Shown here: piece by piece, positions 12,649 to 24,071 of the stretch
How the letters are laid out: each line of letters starts with the position of its first letter
How positions within the stretch are numbered: the first letter of the stretch is position 1
NCBI GenBank assembly: GCA_008692225.1
Contig: VICG01000009.1
Span: forward strand, 2,131,001 to 2,195,000
DNA length: 64,000 nt
From: Monilinia fructicola
Taxonomy: Eukaryota; Ascomycota; Leotiomycetes; Helotiales; Sclerotiniaceae
Reading direction: 5' to 3'
Position numbers and translations under genes: made by a program
Notes under the pieces: generated by a model
What the model was told of the DNA's origin: nothing
Databases searched by the model: none
What the model saw: only the letters and a program-made list of their open reading frames with translations

Positions 12649-13107
12649 ATGGCAGATATTGATGATAGCCAATCTGCACCAGCAGAACCTCTTGATCTGG
12701 TGCGACTTTGTCTTGATGAGGTTGTTTATGTGAAATTGAGGGGAGATAGGGAGTTGAAAGGAAGGCTACATGTGGGATAGACCCTTGCAACTTTTGGACA
12801 GGATCATACTGATTAATACAAGGCTTATGATAGTCATTGCAACTTGGTCCTTGGTGATGTAGTAGAGACCATATATGTTGTCGAGGAGAGTGAAGAAGAT
12901 GATGGGGAGGAGATCATAAAGGTTTGTTTATATTCTATCATACAAGTGCTCTTGACTAACACTCACTCTGCAGACCGTTGTTAAGAAGTCTGAAATGTTG
13001 TTCGTTAGAGGTAAGTGTTTTTGAGCTTTCAATTGATCATTGGACTACATTTAACATTCTTTCCAACAGGCGACAGTGTTATACTTATTTCACCACGATC
13101 TTCATAA
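12649..13107 (+). CDS. LSM3: U6 snRNA-associated Sm-like protein LSm3
   Basis: Four exons, 12649-12771, 12823-12921, 12974-13010 and 13070-13107, encode 98 aa, the usual LSm3 length. The Sm fold is clear: Sm1 is [20 protein letters not shown], with [17 protein letters not shown] across the first splice junction, and Sm2 is [13 protein letters not shown] at the C-terminus. An acidic insert ([10 protein letters not shown]) separates them, as in other LSm3 proteins. LSm3 is a subunit of the LSm2-8 ring on U6 snRNA in the nucleus and of the LSm1-7 ring in cytoplasmic mRNA decapping. The gene is intact with no frameshift. The first donor is the less common GTGGGA. It is divergent from the mitochondrial PPR-like gene. 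Confidence 0.97.
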
Positions 13108-14540
13108 TATCACATACTGATATGCCATCATACAATTGAAACGAGATACTGCCATATCCGAGAGAGAAACTGCGATAAACATTGGAAAGGGTGGGGATGG
13201 ATTTCTAGATGCCCCGAGAAGGACATGAAGGGTGCAATTACCGAACTTCGAGGACCCAAAGGTCATGAAGAACATATAGATAGGTGCGAGAAGGAAGTAT
13301 GAATAATATATGCAAACTACTTGACTTGAGCCAAGATATCTGGATACGCGTGGATCTATGAGATTATGTGGTGTTATAGGAGATTTGGATAACTATATTT
13401 GGTTCTTACGGACTCTCGTCATCGGCCGACTTGAAACGTTGTGACTTGTTGCCACCAGGTTCATGTTGTTGGTGCATAGTTGCATTGGTACCCTCACAGC
13501 GCTTTCATCAAAAGACTTGTGATATATGTTTTTGAGGTGACTAGGTTACTCGATGGTCGTTTCGCACCTAGGGTCAATGAGATCCAACTCGTCAACTCTC
13601 TGGCAAATGGGCATTGTATGCGGATACGTGAAGGAGCGAATCAAGCATTCCCTAGAGGAGGGACATGATGCCAAACTATAATTAATATAGCTTGTAGTAG
13701 GAATGATTGGATCTCACAGCATTCCAAATCTTCGTTGATGTTGGCTTTGTGTTTTAGGATTTGTCTTCACTGGTATATCATTTGCATCTTTTCACTCTAC
13801 CTGGTGTTGATTGGGATTGTGACCTGTGCTAGGCACTGGTGTTATCATCGATTCTATTGGGAACAGCGATCATTCCAATGACCATCTGGGCATTATACAA
13901 CACATTCTTTTGAATAAGTACATTTGTTTCATTCTGAAAACAAGAATCTTCAAGAATCTTCAGATGAATACTTAGAAACCCGTCAGACCCCCTTAACTTT
14001 TGCGTCACTCTGTACAATGCTCAACATTTGTATCTGTCATTGTCCACGAGAGATTGTGTATTCTGGAATTGTATACTACGATCTTCTGAATGGGACTGTA
14101 TCTTTGTTTTGCTATTTCAGAACAGAAGATTGATTGTTGATTTGAAGGAAATGTATATTGAAATTTTGATATGATATGATATGCTAGTGTGATTGATGTA
14201 TGACATAAGACATAAGACATACAAAATCAGCCTCGGATGCATGACTCAAGCATCTTCTGTAGTTGTAACCTTATGATCCTTATCGATAAAGCTCAACCCC
14301 TCCCCCAGACCTCATACACCGAACAGTCATCAGCTACAATTAATAAATACATTCAAGAATTCATCTCCTATCTCCTCTTCCCTCTTCCCTTGACACATCA
14401 TTTTTCGATTCATTGTTCCTAAGAAACATATCCTTCTGGTATTCTTTTTGGATATCACTTCCTCATGAACCTAAGGGATACACAAGAAGTAAATCGACTC
14501 ATTGCTACGCCACTCTCTACATAAACAAGCCACCAGAAAT
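13108..14540. other. intergenic region, LSM3 3' flank and GTPase 5' flank
   Basis: About 1.4 kb with no gene I can support. The open frames are short and lack recognisable domains. The first few hundred bases are likely LSM3 3' UTR. The last 250 bases are pyrimidine-rich (for example TCCTATCTCCTCTTCCCTCT near 14365), as expected upstream of a fungal start codon. Confidence 0.5.
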
Positions 14541-16507
14541 ATGACTTCAAAAGGCAAGCAGCTTCCTCATGAGCGGCGAAAAGGCGAATCTGTAATATAC
14601 CCATTGCCCAAGCTCATTTCGCTTCTTCTAACGACTACTAGGCTCTCAGCGCATTCGCAGAATATGTTGAACAGCAACAAGCAATTCGATATCCTTCCTA
14701 CTCCACGGCTAGTTCAGCTACAGCTGGTCCCTCAACTGCCGCAACATCTACCACTTGTGTCGAAGATCATGCCGAGCTTACGGATATCTTGAACTCTCTT
14801 GACATTGCAGATACCAGTCCTCAAGTACGAATAAGAGATCTCCTATTGTCAGCCGATGAAGACGAATTGACAGTTCTTAAAAATGTTTTGGAGATGCGGT
14901 TGGAGGAGGGGCATGGAGAGACCATTTTTGAGATTGGATTCGAGAACAATGGCGACGTAATGGGATTGAAGAAAGAGGAATGGGATGTTGCTCTGAAAAG
15001 ATTAAAAGAAGCTGCTGCAAAATGCAACAGCGATTGTCAAGTACTACTGACAAAAGGAGTGGGTGGCGAGGTAGAGGGAGGGAGTGGAGATTCAAAAGAG
15101 AAAGATTGTACAGGCAAAGTTCTAATACGACAGCACCCTGCGAGTGTGGAAGAAGTCATTGAGACGAGAATTGCTGTAGTGGGAAATGTTGACGCAGGGA
15201 AAAGTACCATGCTGGGTGTTCTGGTCAAGGGTGGATTGGATGACGGAAGAGGAAAAGCAAGAATCAACCTCTTTCGCCATAAACACGAGATCGAAAGCGG
15301 AAGAACTAGTTCTGTTGGTATGGAAATCATGGGTTTTGATACCATGGGCAAAGTTGTTGCATCTGATGTCCCAGGGAGAAAATTGTCATGGGAAGAAATT
15401 GGCAAACGATCCGCGAAAGTTATCTCATTCACGGATTTGGCTGGCCATGAAAGATACTTACGAACTACCGTCTTCGGACTCTTGTCTTCATCTCCAAATT
15501 ATTGTTTGCTGATGGTCGCTGCGAATAACGGCCTCATTGGTATGAGTAAAGAACATCTTGGTATCGCCCTTGCATTAAATGTACCAGTAATGGTTGTTAT
15601 CACCAAAATCGATATCTGCCCTCCTCAAATTCTCGAACAAACCATAAAGCAAATTACTGGAATATTGAAAAGTCCTGGAGCAAGAAAAATTCCAATCTTC
15701 ATCAAAAATCGAGAAGAGTGTATTAATACGGCCACTCAATTCGTCAGTCAACGTATTTGTCCAATCTTCCAAGTATCAAATGTCACCGGAGAATCTTTGG
15801 ATCTTGTTCGGGCTTTCTTGAACATTCTCCCTCATCATGGCCATTACGATGCCGATGCGCCCTTCGAGTTCCATATTAACGATACGTTCTCCGTTCCATT
15901 CGTTGGAACCGTAGTATCGGGGATCGTCAAGTCTGGTGTTGTCCATGCAGGTGATACCGTACTCGTTGGACCAGACTCTCTAGGACAATTCACAACTACA
16001 ACCATTCGTTCCATTGAACGCAAAAGAATACCCGTTCCAGCTACTTCTGCTGGCCAATCTGCTTCTTTTGCACTAAAACGTGTCAAAAGAAAGGATGTAC
16101 GAAAAGGAATGGTTGTTCTTCCCAAATCCGAACATAACGCCCCCAAAGTCTACCGAGAGTTCGTTGCGGAAGTTTTGATTCTTTCTCATGCTACCACTAT
16201 CAAGACAAAATACCAGGCTATGCTACATGTGGGACCGGTCAGTCAAACATGTGCCATAATTGATATTGACCGAAGTTACATTCGGACTGGCGATAGGGCA
16301 ACAGTCGCATTCCAATTTGTGCAAAGACCGGAATATTTAGCTCCGGGTGATCGATTGTTGTTCAGAGAGGGTAGGACGAAAGGATTGGGAATCGTGAAGA
16401 GTGTTGGTTATGATCCTGCGAAACCCTTGGGTGGCGTCAAACCTGGAGGCGATGAAACAGAGGCTCTTCAGACGGAAGCTTCAGCAGAGACCCCGAAAGC
16501 TGCTTGA
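14541..16507 (+). CDS. GTPBP1/GTPBP2-type translational GTPase
   Basis: Exon 1 (14541-14591) and exon 2 (14642-16507) encode 638 aa with no frameshift. The GTPase domain shows G1 GNVDAGKST (about 15183), a DLAGHERY G3 motif (about 15436), G4 TKID (about 15601) and a switch region rich in Gly and Ser. It is followed by EF-Tu-like beta-barrel domains 2 and 3 (for example FSVPFVGTVVSGIVKSG and GDRATVAFQF). The N-terminal 150 residues are variable. Animal GTPBP1/2 bind ribosomes or exosome-linked mRNA and take part in translation quality control and mRNA turnover; a fungal role is inferred from family only. The small first exon was chosen because its ATG begins an in-frame 17-codon segment ending at a GTAATA donor, with an ACTACTAG acceptor. 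The C-terminal tail is Glu/Ala/Pro-rich. Confidence 0.92.
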
Positions 16508-17638
16508 AGGTTTTGATGGGACGTATGGGTTAGGTTCTAATGTTTCATTGCATCATGGGGAGTTGTATCACGATTACGGGAAAGATAAGAATGTGCGTTC
16601 ATGAGAGATGAGATAGATATATTGGTTGTTCATGATTGGGTTATCAGTTTATGAGTTCATCAATACAATTCGGCGTAAAACTTTCTTCATGCGGCGCCAG
16701 CGTTAACTTTAATCACAGGTCAATTATACGCTTTACCATAGTAAATCATTATCATAGGTTGGATAGAATTAAATTATGTAGCTCATACTCACTCACCAAC
16801 GAACGATTACACAGCGATAATAATAAACATTAACCCGCTTAGCAAGGAGAAATTCATAATGATTGAAGCCACGAAATCTCTCCCAAGCTTGTGCGGTGAC
16901 GCACGTGACTATGACGTCGAAGAATCCGGGGTACATAAGTGGAGTGTGGACGTCATCAACGAACGCCACACCTGTTTTGATATCAAAGACCTGATCTGCT
17001 TCAAGAGCAGGCGAATGGCTGGCTCATCAATTTATATCAAGATATTTGATTGATATCAAACATTGATCCTGATGTTGAGTTATCACAATTGATTGGATTT
17101 TTGATTGGAGGATATTCTCTCATATCCCTGTTTTTCTTTATAGGAGGGAGGGATAAAATTGTGAAGTCCGTAAATCAGGGCAGAAACAAGGATTTTTGAC
17201 CTGAAGTTCTTTGTTGGCATCCCGTATTATCCAATGAGCCGGTGAAGGGGCTCGAGGGGAGAATTGCGCTCATGTCCATTGGTGGTCTGTGGTAGGTACC
17301 TAGGTAGTGCTAACTACGTCAATTAGGTATGAGCCGAAGATGTGGTGCTAGGAAGGGTTCACTTCTTGCTTTTTGTCCATGGTCCCCGGTTGGCGGATTC
17401 TGGTCTGGGTCATTGAAAGGAATAAAGCTTGTTAATATCTTTATTCTTGTCCTGTTCCATCCACTTCTTGCTCACTTGCTTTTACATACATACTTAAATT
17501 CTACCTACATTGGCAATACTCGATACAAATAATACTACATACACAGGGTTCTTGATACTTATTGCTTCCACCCTATCGTAAATCAACCGTGAATATTGAA
17601 TTCTGGGATTTTAACGTCGAGAAAGAAAACTAAACAAA
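16508..17638. other. intergenic region
   Basis: No gene is supported. A short open frame at 16859-17053 has no domain and no splice context. The segment before 17639 contains a pyrimidine-rich stretch and TACATACA repeats typical of a 5' flank. Confidence 0.5.
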
Positions 17639-18910
17639 ATGGAAACAGTAAATAATATCGCAGCTGCAGCCTCGAAAGCCATCTGGGGTGAACCTCAGGA
17701 AACGGTCGATGCTGCCAATGCAACTGTCGTACCAGAGACCAAGGGAGCGGAACCCTTGAGTGGAGAGTTGGGGGATACGAACAAGGGAGAACCTTATGAT
17801 AAAGGAAACCTTGGTGCGTGCTTACTTCCTCCTTTATCTTCATTGGCGGTTGATATTGTTGTTGTTTCACGTGTTCTATGCACTGAAGGTTTTCTTAAGA
17901 ATGAGGTTCAAGTCGGGGATCTCAAGAAAAACGATATGGTGAAATGAGACCATGGCCAAGGGAAATGGCTAATGGATGTTGCATATCATAGATTCTACAT
18001 CAACAGACCTCACAAACGCAAACACCTCCACCAATTTGGATCCCACAATCACCGCTTCTCCCAACGGTCTTGGTGCTAAATCCCTCGATCCATCAACATC
18101 CACAACGACCTCTTCCACTGGTCTCCCTGCAAAGACAATTGCAGATACACATATCGACCCGCTCTCCTCATCGAGTGATTTCGAAACGACTTCCGAGAAA
18201 CCCCTAATCTCAGAGCGGATCAACCCAAACCTCCCATCTGCTACTGATACCCCAGAGGATGCTAAGGCAAAGAAAGAGTGGAATTCAGAAACTCCTACTT
18301 CCCTCCCCATCCGTTCCGAGCGTCGAAATGAGAAGATTGGTGTTACAGATCCACATAATCCATCGCTCACTACACAGACCAAGGATATCAAACCTTCCGC
18401 GCCGATTGATCACAGCGCCGCTGTATCAAACACTGACAAAGGAAAGGGCGTTGATGTCAGCGGGCCAGGACCCAGGACTCTCGAAGAAATCGCCAGGGAG
18501 AATGGGGGAACCGTATCGAGCGCTTCAACGGGCACCAGTAAGCCGAGCAGCACGGCTAATATCCAGGGTGTGAAGACGGATTTGAAACCTTTGGGTGAGA
18601 AGAATAAGAGTGAGACGATCGAGGAGGGGGTGGAGGAAGCGGGGTTGGGAGAGAAATATGTTAAGAGCTCGGGGTGGTGGCTGAGGGCGGAGACTTTGAT
18701 GCCACAAGGCCGGGTGCGGGAAGAGAGGCGGATAGGTTGTTGGGGCGGGAGGGGAAGGTTGAGAAGACGGAGGTTGGTGGTGATGGGGGATTTGGAGAGC
18801 CGAGGAAGAGTGTTGGGAGTGAGCTTGAGGATGAACATGGGGATGGGAAGAAGGAGGGGAAGTTGACGCATTTGAAGGAGAAGATTAAGGAGAAGTTGCA
18901 TAAGCATTAG
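17639..18910 (+). CDS. conserved disordered ascomycete protein
   Basis: Exon 1 (17639-17813) and exon 2 (17992-18910) encode about 364 aa. The 178-nt intron is longer than most in the window. The N-terminus AAAASKAIWGEPQET followed by EPLSGELGDTNKGEPYD resembles a motif I associate with a widespread family of small fungal proteins of unknown function. The middle is Ser/Thr/Pro-rich and probably unstructured. The C-terminus ends in a basic helix, LTHLKEKIKEKLHKH. No signal peptide or membrane segment is seen. A G run at 18671-18674 is one base short: restoring it joins the upstream frame to the frame carrying GGDFDATRPGAGREADRLLG and gives an exon sum divisible by three. Without it the protein would end in an implausible Arg-rich tail. 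The gene converges on the YwbE-like gene at 19245. Confidence 0.65.
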
Positions 18911-19244
18911 GTGGTTGTGAGTTAAATGTGCATAGGAGAGAACGATCGATGAGGATGAAGGAATAACGCATGGGCTTATTGGAATTAGGTGCTGGGTGTT
19001 TTCTTTATGATTTATGAGATTTAATGACATGAGATGAGAATAACAGACTATTTTAGCGCACTGGCAACTATGAAGTGTCTTCTCATTTCCTTCTAGCCAT
19101 TTTTTTCATGCATATTCAAGTCTCAGGACTTTTTTAGATCCAACCAACATCTCATCTTCAATCCTACACAGCTCACTCATTCTTGTGACTTCGACCATAA
19201 ATCCATTTCCACATTATGCCTCAAAAATGTCGTTTCCAACGAAC

Positions 19245-20127
19245 TCATTCAAAATGCCCATTAACATGATGCGCGACCGCCATTTCATCACCCTCAAATT
19301 CTCCGCAGACAGGACAGACACTCATCTCCGATGTGAAAGCCTCCTCTCTTCCCCCCATCTGTGACAATTCCCCCGCATCATCACCATCACAGACCTCATC
19401 CTGATTCCCCACGCTATCCCCTACCCTCGCACCCCCCTTCCCTCTCCCTTTCCGTTTATCCTTCACGACAATGTAGTCTTCCAAGCTAGCTCCTACACCA
19501 TTGTTTGCAGCGGCACTTTCGTCATACCCATCATTTCTAAAATCCGTGTATCTTCTGTCTAGAAAACTACCTCCTCTCCCTCTTCCCCTCCCTCTTCCCC
19601 CTCCGCCAACACCTCCACCACGCACCTCCCCATTTTCCCCCAATCCCTGCAATCCCCGCGACGCATCCCCCGCCTCCGCTTCACTAACAATTCTCTGAAC
19701 CCTCCTGACATCCAAAGATAATTCGTTAGCCACCACCCACCGACACACCATGCAAAACCCGAACCTCAAGTTACCCAAAAAAAAAAAGAAAAAAAAAAAC
19801 AAAACACAAAACAAAAGAGAACCAAAAAGAAAATCAACACACGTACCCCACCCGTCCATCCCCCAACCTCACCTTCACCCCCCTCGGATGATCCCCCCTC
19901 GTCAAAAGCTCCCCCACAAACCCCTGCACCTCCCTCCCACTCCCCTGATCACACTTCAACACAATGGAAACCGGGGTTCCGGGCCGCAGAAGCGATATCC
20001 GCGGGACGCCCGCGCTTGCTTCCGAGGCACCGCGAGCCGGAGAACGAGACGAACAACCCGGGCGAGGCGGGCGACCCGACGCACCGCGACCGCGCCCTCG
20101 GGAGCCCTGCGCATGCGTCGTATTCAT
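19245..20127 (-). CDS. YwbE (DUF2196) domain protein with C-terminal C2H2/UBZ-like zinc finger
   Basis: Two exons, 20127-19847 and 19704-19245, with a 142-nt intron (GTACGT donor), encode 246 aa. Residues about 47-97 match the bacterial YwbE family: PGTPVSIVLKCDQGSG, HPRGVKVRLGDGRVG and then RVQ directly across the splice junction. The last 23 residues hold CPVCGEF...HHVNGH, spaced C-x2-C-x11-H-x3-H as in UBZ-type ubiquitin-binding fingers. Between them is a Gly/Arg-rich linker with GRGRGRGG, typical of RNA-binding proteins. The N-terminus is also Arg/Gly-rich and lies in a GC-rich patch. YwbE has no established biochemical role; the basic RGG linker suggests nucleic acid contact and the finger suggests ubiquitin binding, both inference. 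The start ATG at 20127 is the nearest in-frame Met before the domain. Confidence 0.75.
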
Positions 20128-21947
20128 CTCACGCTTGTCGGGGAAAAAAATTCTCGCGACGGTGGGGGGGAGGGTCCCCGGCGGAGTGTGGGGATGATCG
20201 TGGCGTTTTCCGGTTTGTCGTTTTGGTGCGTGGAGAGGGGGTGGGAGGTTTGCTGGAGTAGGCGGTGCGCTCTGTGGATGGTGGGGCGCGCGGCGCAGAA
20301 CGGATCGCGATGATGTACACGTGCTCGGGGTACCCGTGTGGAAGAATTCGAGTATCAAGCGAAAGAGTTATCATGCGCTGGAACGCAGTCCCAAGTGCAG
20401 GCGTTGGGTGAGAGCGGAGCTTTTGTATTGGGATCTTGGGCGCTGTATCATCGAAGGTGGAGGAGGGGAAATATTCTTGTGTGCAGATGGCAGCCGATGA
20501 TATCGTGACGGACACGTGAGTACTGGTCATGTGATGCTGAGGGGAAGTTTGGACCGCTATCTCTTTTCTTATTTTGCAGCGGGGAAATTTGGAATTGGTA
20601 TTGATCCAGGAGGATCTTTCGTAGATGAAAAAAAGTCATAAGTGGCGTCATGTGTTATCAGATATGTGTTGATATTGAGACTTCTGTCTTAATTTGGAAA
20701 GGCGCTGGCTGTATTAGATGCTATTATTCTACTCGGATCTTTCGCAGCGTCTGGAGTGTCTACACCTGCAAAGCTTTAACTTTACATATCAACCCAAAAT
20801 CCCCGTCTCAACATGAATTTTCAAGATATATGAGTACGAGTTCGTCAGGAACACTGAGGTTTACTAGATGTCCTATTCAAAGTAGAACATGGCAACTTGC
20901 AGTGCGCATACGGAGTCTATCATTTGTGCCGCGATAACGAGGTTTGTATAACCTTACATTTTCTCCATTCTATTTCAGGTTAGAATTAAAGTCGATCAGA
21001 AATCATAAGGCTGAATTGTTAACCCAGTCAAGAATAATGAATGACAAAGCTCCAGCATACCTACTCGATATCCAGCCCCCCAAACCATTCCACGCAAGAT
21101 TACATAAGCAAACACCGTTAGTTTCTGGATTGCAAATCTTTTGTTGCACGTCTGTTATAGGGGCTTGGGCCTAAAAGCCTCTGTAACCAACCCTCAAGCC
21201 CTGAAGCTCTACATACAGACAGGCCGACCACCAACCTCTGATCAAACAAGCAGAGTTGAGACATTATGATTGATCCGCAAAACACAATGAAGGAGAAAAA
21301 AGGTAAGCGGTCTTGCTGCATATATAGCCCAAAGAATGGGTGATAGCTTAGGGCAACCAGCTTCTCTTGAAATTTTGTGCATTGGGAAGGGAGATGTAAT
21401 CTGCATTCAAGTGTTTCAAGAAGGTATATGAAGGGAATTTCAATTCTTTGGCAATGGTTCGGAAGGTGATGTTTTGAATTGGCCAAGAGCATATGAAGAA
21501 AACCACTATCTAGCTGGGATGGATTCCAGTTTTGAGAGAAGAAAAGTCATTTTCTTTTTGAGTAGAGACATATCTGTAAATCACAAAGAAATAATGGTAA
21601 CTTGTTTGGATTGAGTGGCTATTCTCTCATTCTTCAGGGCTGGAAATCTTGTATTGAGGAGCCTTTTGTTAAATGTCTTTCATCTCATGTTCCATGATTA
21701 CCTTTGACATCTGTGCATTTCGTTCTTCATAATTGTTGATGGGATAATGGAAGTTTTACTAGACAAACTTACATATACCCCGAGCATTCCATTTATAGCA
21801 TTGCATTTGCAAGGTTGGAGTAACTCAAACTCTACACTCACAGTACAGCTTCACATCAAACCCCAACACGCATCCCTCTTCGAATCCTCATATCTTCTCA
21901 ACAAGCACCCAAGACCCATCGTTGAAACTCTGCACCCACATCCCACG
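20128..21947. other. divergent intergenic region
   Basis: About 1.8 kb between divergent genes. The first 200 bases continue the GC-rich patch of the YwbE-like gene, then base composition falls. Short open frames (for example at 20650-20937) show no domain. I see no RNA gene. Confidence 0.45.
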
Positions 21948-22319
21948 ATGCCACGCCACCGAAACATCAAACCCGACCCCGAAGCCAACCCTGAATCCCA
22001 AAGTCAAACCCCACCCATCAAAACCGAATCGTCAAGCGATTCCGACCCCGATCCCCAACCCTCGCGACCACCTCCCACTACTTTAACCCACCGCACCTTC
22101 CAAATAACCCACACCCAAACTACCAACTTCACCGAGACAACTCACCCGCAAGCCCCGCAAATCCCAGACACCGTTGCGAGTCTCGAGAAACAGAGAGCGG
22201 AATTGGTGACTGATATCAAGGCATTGAGTACTCTGATCATGGAGTTGATCACCGAGAGAGATGCGATGGAGAGGCGGAAAAATAGGGTAAATTTGAGGCT
22301 GCAGGACTTGCAGCCGTGA
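21948..22319 (+). CDS. small hypothetical coiled-coil protein
   Basis: An intronless frame of 123 aa beginning at MPRHRNIKPDPEAN. The first 80 residues are Pro/Ser/Thr/Asp-rich and probably disordered. Residues 85-121 (LEKQRAELVTDIKALSTLIM and beyond) form a heptad-patterned coiled coil ending in a basic segment. I do not recognise a family. Upstream in-frame Met codons exist to 21747, but the ATG at 21948 fits the start of the polar sequence best. It converges on another small coiled-coil gene (22797-23455), and the two may be distantly related in design, which I cannot test. Confidence 0.5.
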   Translation: MPRHRNIKPDPEANPESQSQTPPIKTESSSDSDPDPQPSRPPPTTLTHRTFQITHTQTTNFTETTHPQAPQIPDTVASLEKQRAELVTDIKALSTLIMELITERDAMERRKNRVNLRLQDLQP

Positions 22320-22796
22320 GTGTTGATGAGAGATGGAGGCAGACGGGATATAAGCTGAGGGGAGGGGGGGGTGGTCGTTCGGGGTAGGGTGAGGCGAGAA
22401 TGAAGTTAATTGGTGGTGGGAGAAGGGTATATGAGATTCGTGGGCTGTGGGTGCGTTGTGGGAAGAGGGTGTGAAATTCATGGAGAGAATTGATGAGTTT
22501 TGTCTTAGGCAAAACAGTGCATTCCCCATAAAATGCAAATGTTGCTCTGAATAGTTTCTCTGTCCAGTTGGCCTGAACTCAAACCCGTATGATGCAGCTT
22601 CCAAGTGGTGGGGCAAACTTTGCGTGGAGGTTCTCACGGTCAAAGATCTGCTATCGACTTTCTCTCGAGTTACATTGCCTGGTTCTTCCGTCACAGCGTG
22701 AGTACTCGGGCAAGGATGTATAGGAATACCGCTTCAATGACTGATTTCCGCTTCATGACATCTTATAGTTTTCCCACATCGATAACTTCCTCGTCT

Positions 22797-23455
22797 TTAG
22801 TTCGCAACAGCCCTCCCCTCTTTTCCATCAGTTATCATCCCATTCAAGTTCAATTTCTGCTCTCCAGCCCCTCCATTTCCCCACCACCACCACCACCGCC
22901 ACCACCACTGACCCCACCTAGCAACCTCTACCCTCAAACAAACCAACGTCCAAGCATCAATCTCTCCTCGCCTCTCCAACTCTTCCACCCTTTCCTCTAA
23001 TACCCTCGCCTCCCTCTTCAAGTCCAAAATCCTATCTTCAAGTTTTGCGTTTTCGAGTGTCAGATTGCCTACTGTATCCAATTCCTTTTCTCGTTCTCGT
23101 TCTCGCTCCTCGGAATTCAGATTCAAACTTTCGCTCAAGCTTTGTGTGTGCTGTGTCGGCGGTGGTGGTAATCGCGTCTTGAACGTTGAGTTTGACTTTG
23201 ATTTTGGAGAACTTGCACGTTTCGCCACACGTGCAGTTTTCAAAGACTATAGGAGGGAGGGAATTAGTAACCGATATGGTGTGTGATTTTAAGAAGAAAC
23301 AATTCTTCCATCTAGATGGAGATTGTAAGGGAAATTTGAAAACGATTCATGAATGCTCAAACCCAAGTCATTCATGCATCGTCTTAGGAACTTGACATGT
23401 GGGTCAAGAAGGAAGAGAAGCTTCTTACCACTTTTCCACCTTTCCTTGAAACCAT
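22797..23455 (-). CDS. small hypothetical coiled-coil protein with basic N-terminus
   Basis: A 27-nt first exon (23455-23429, MVSRKGGKV) is joined across a GTAAGA..TATAG intron to 23246-22797, giving 158 aa. The N-terminus is basic (KTARVAKRASSPKSKSKS-like) and could be a nuclear signal. A strong coiled coil follows (LENAKLEDRILDLKREARVL and beyond). The C-terminal part after about residue 115 contains a run of tryptophans encoded by a TGG-repeat tract, which looks unnatural and may be intronic or past the true end. A GTAGAG at the start of that tract could be an alternative donor. Family not recognised. Confidence 0.45.
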
Positions 23456-24071
23456 ATTGTGCTGATATGGTGCAATACCCTGCAAAACTATCTTTTCTGT
23501 TCTTGCACTTGCCCACCTTGATTTATTATTTCTTCAGAGTTTATCCCTTGATGTTGACTGGTGCTTATAGTCAAAACATGTAAAGGTGAGGATAGCTGAG
23601 AACCTTGGGTTGTCTTTGATTCAAGGCTTCTCAGGTAACAATAAACAAAAAAGCCCAAATGTATACCATAATCCGGCCCAGAAGAGATGATCATGTTTAA
23701 CTAGAAATTTCTGAACACCAGCTGTACTACATAGAAGCAAACAATCAAGATGATTCACGTTTCGTAAATTTAAAATTAATAAAGCAAAGGAGGATCTGTT
23801 TAAATACAATATGCAAGTTTGATGAAAGACTGGTAACTTTTAGCCAGGTATGTAGGCATCTTGCGGAAGGGAACAAAAAAATAGCAAACAATAAAAATTG
23901 AGATCAAAAAATGTTGCCGACTTCGTATACGCATTTCTCATCTCTCATCCATCCGTACTCTTTTATGCGTAAGAGAGGATATTTATAAAAGGTCGTTTGT
24001 AGTATGCACTGCACAGAATATACATCCGCCTGTCTTTATTCCTTGCCTACCTCTAGAGACTTAACAATCCT
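23456..24071. other. intergenic region
   Basis: No gene is supported. It is AT-rich and holds the 3' flank of GPI12 and the 5' flank of the coiled-coil gene. Confidence 0.5.

Noticed and set aside
14005..14422. Short frames before the GTPase gene
   Set aside because: No domain, and they lie in the likely 5' flank of the GTPase.
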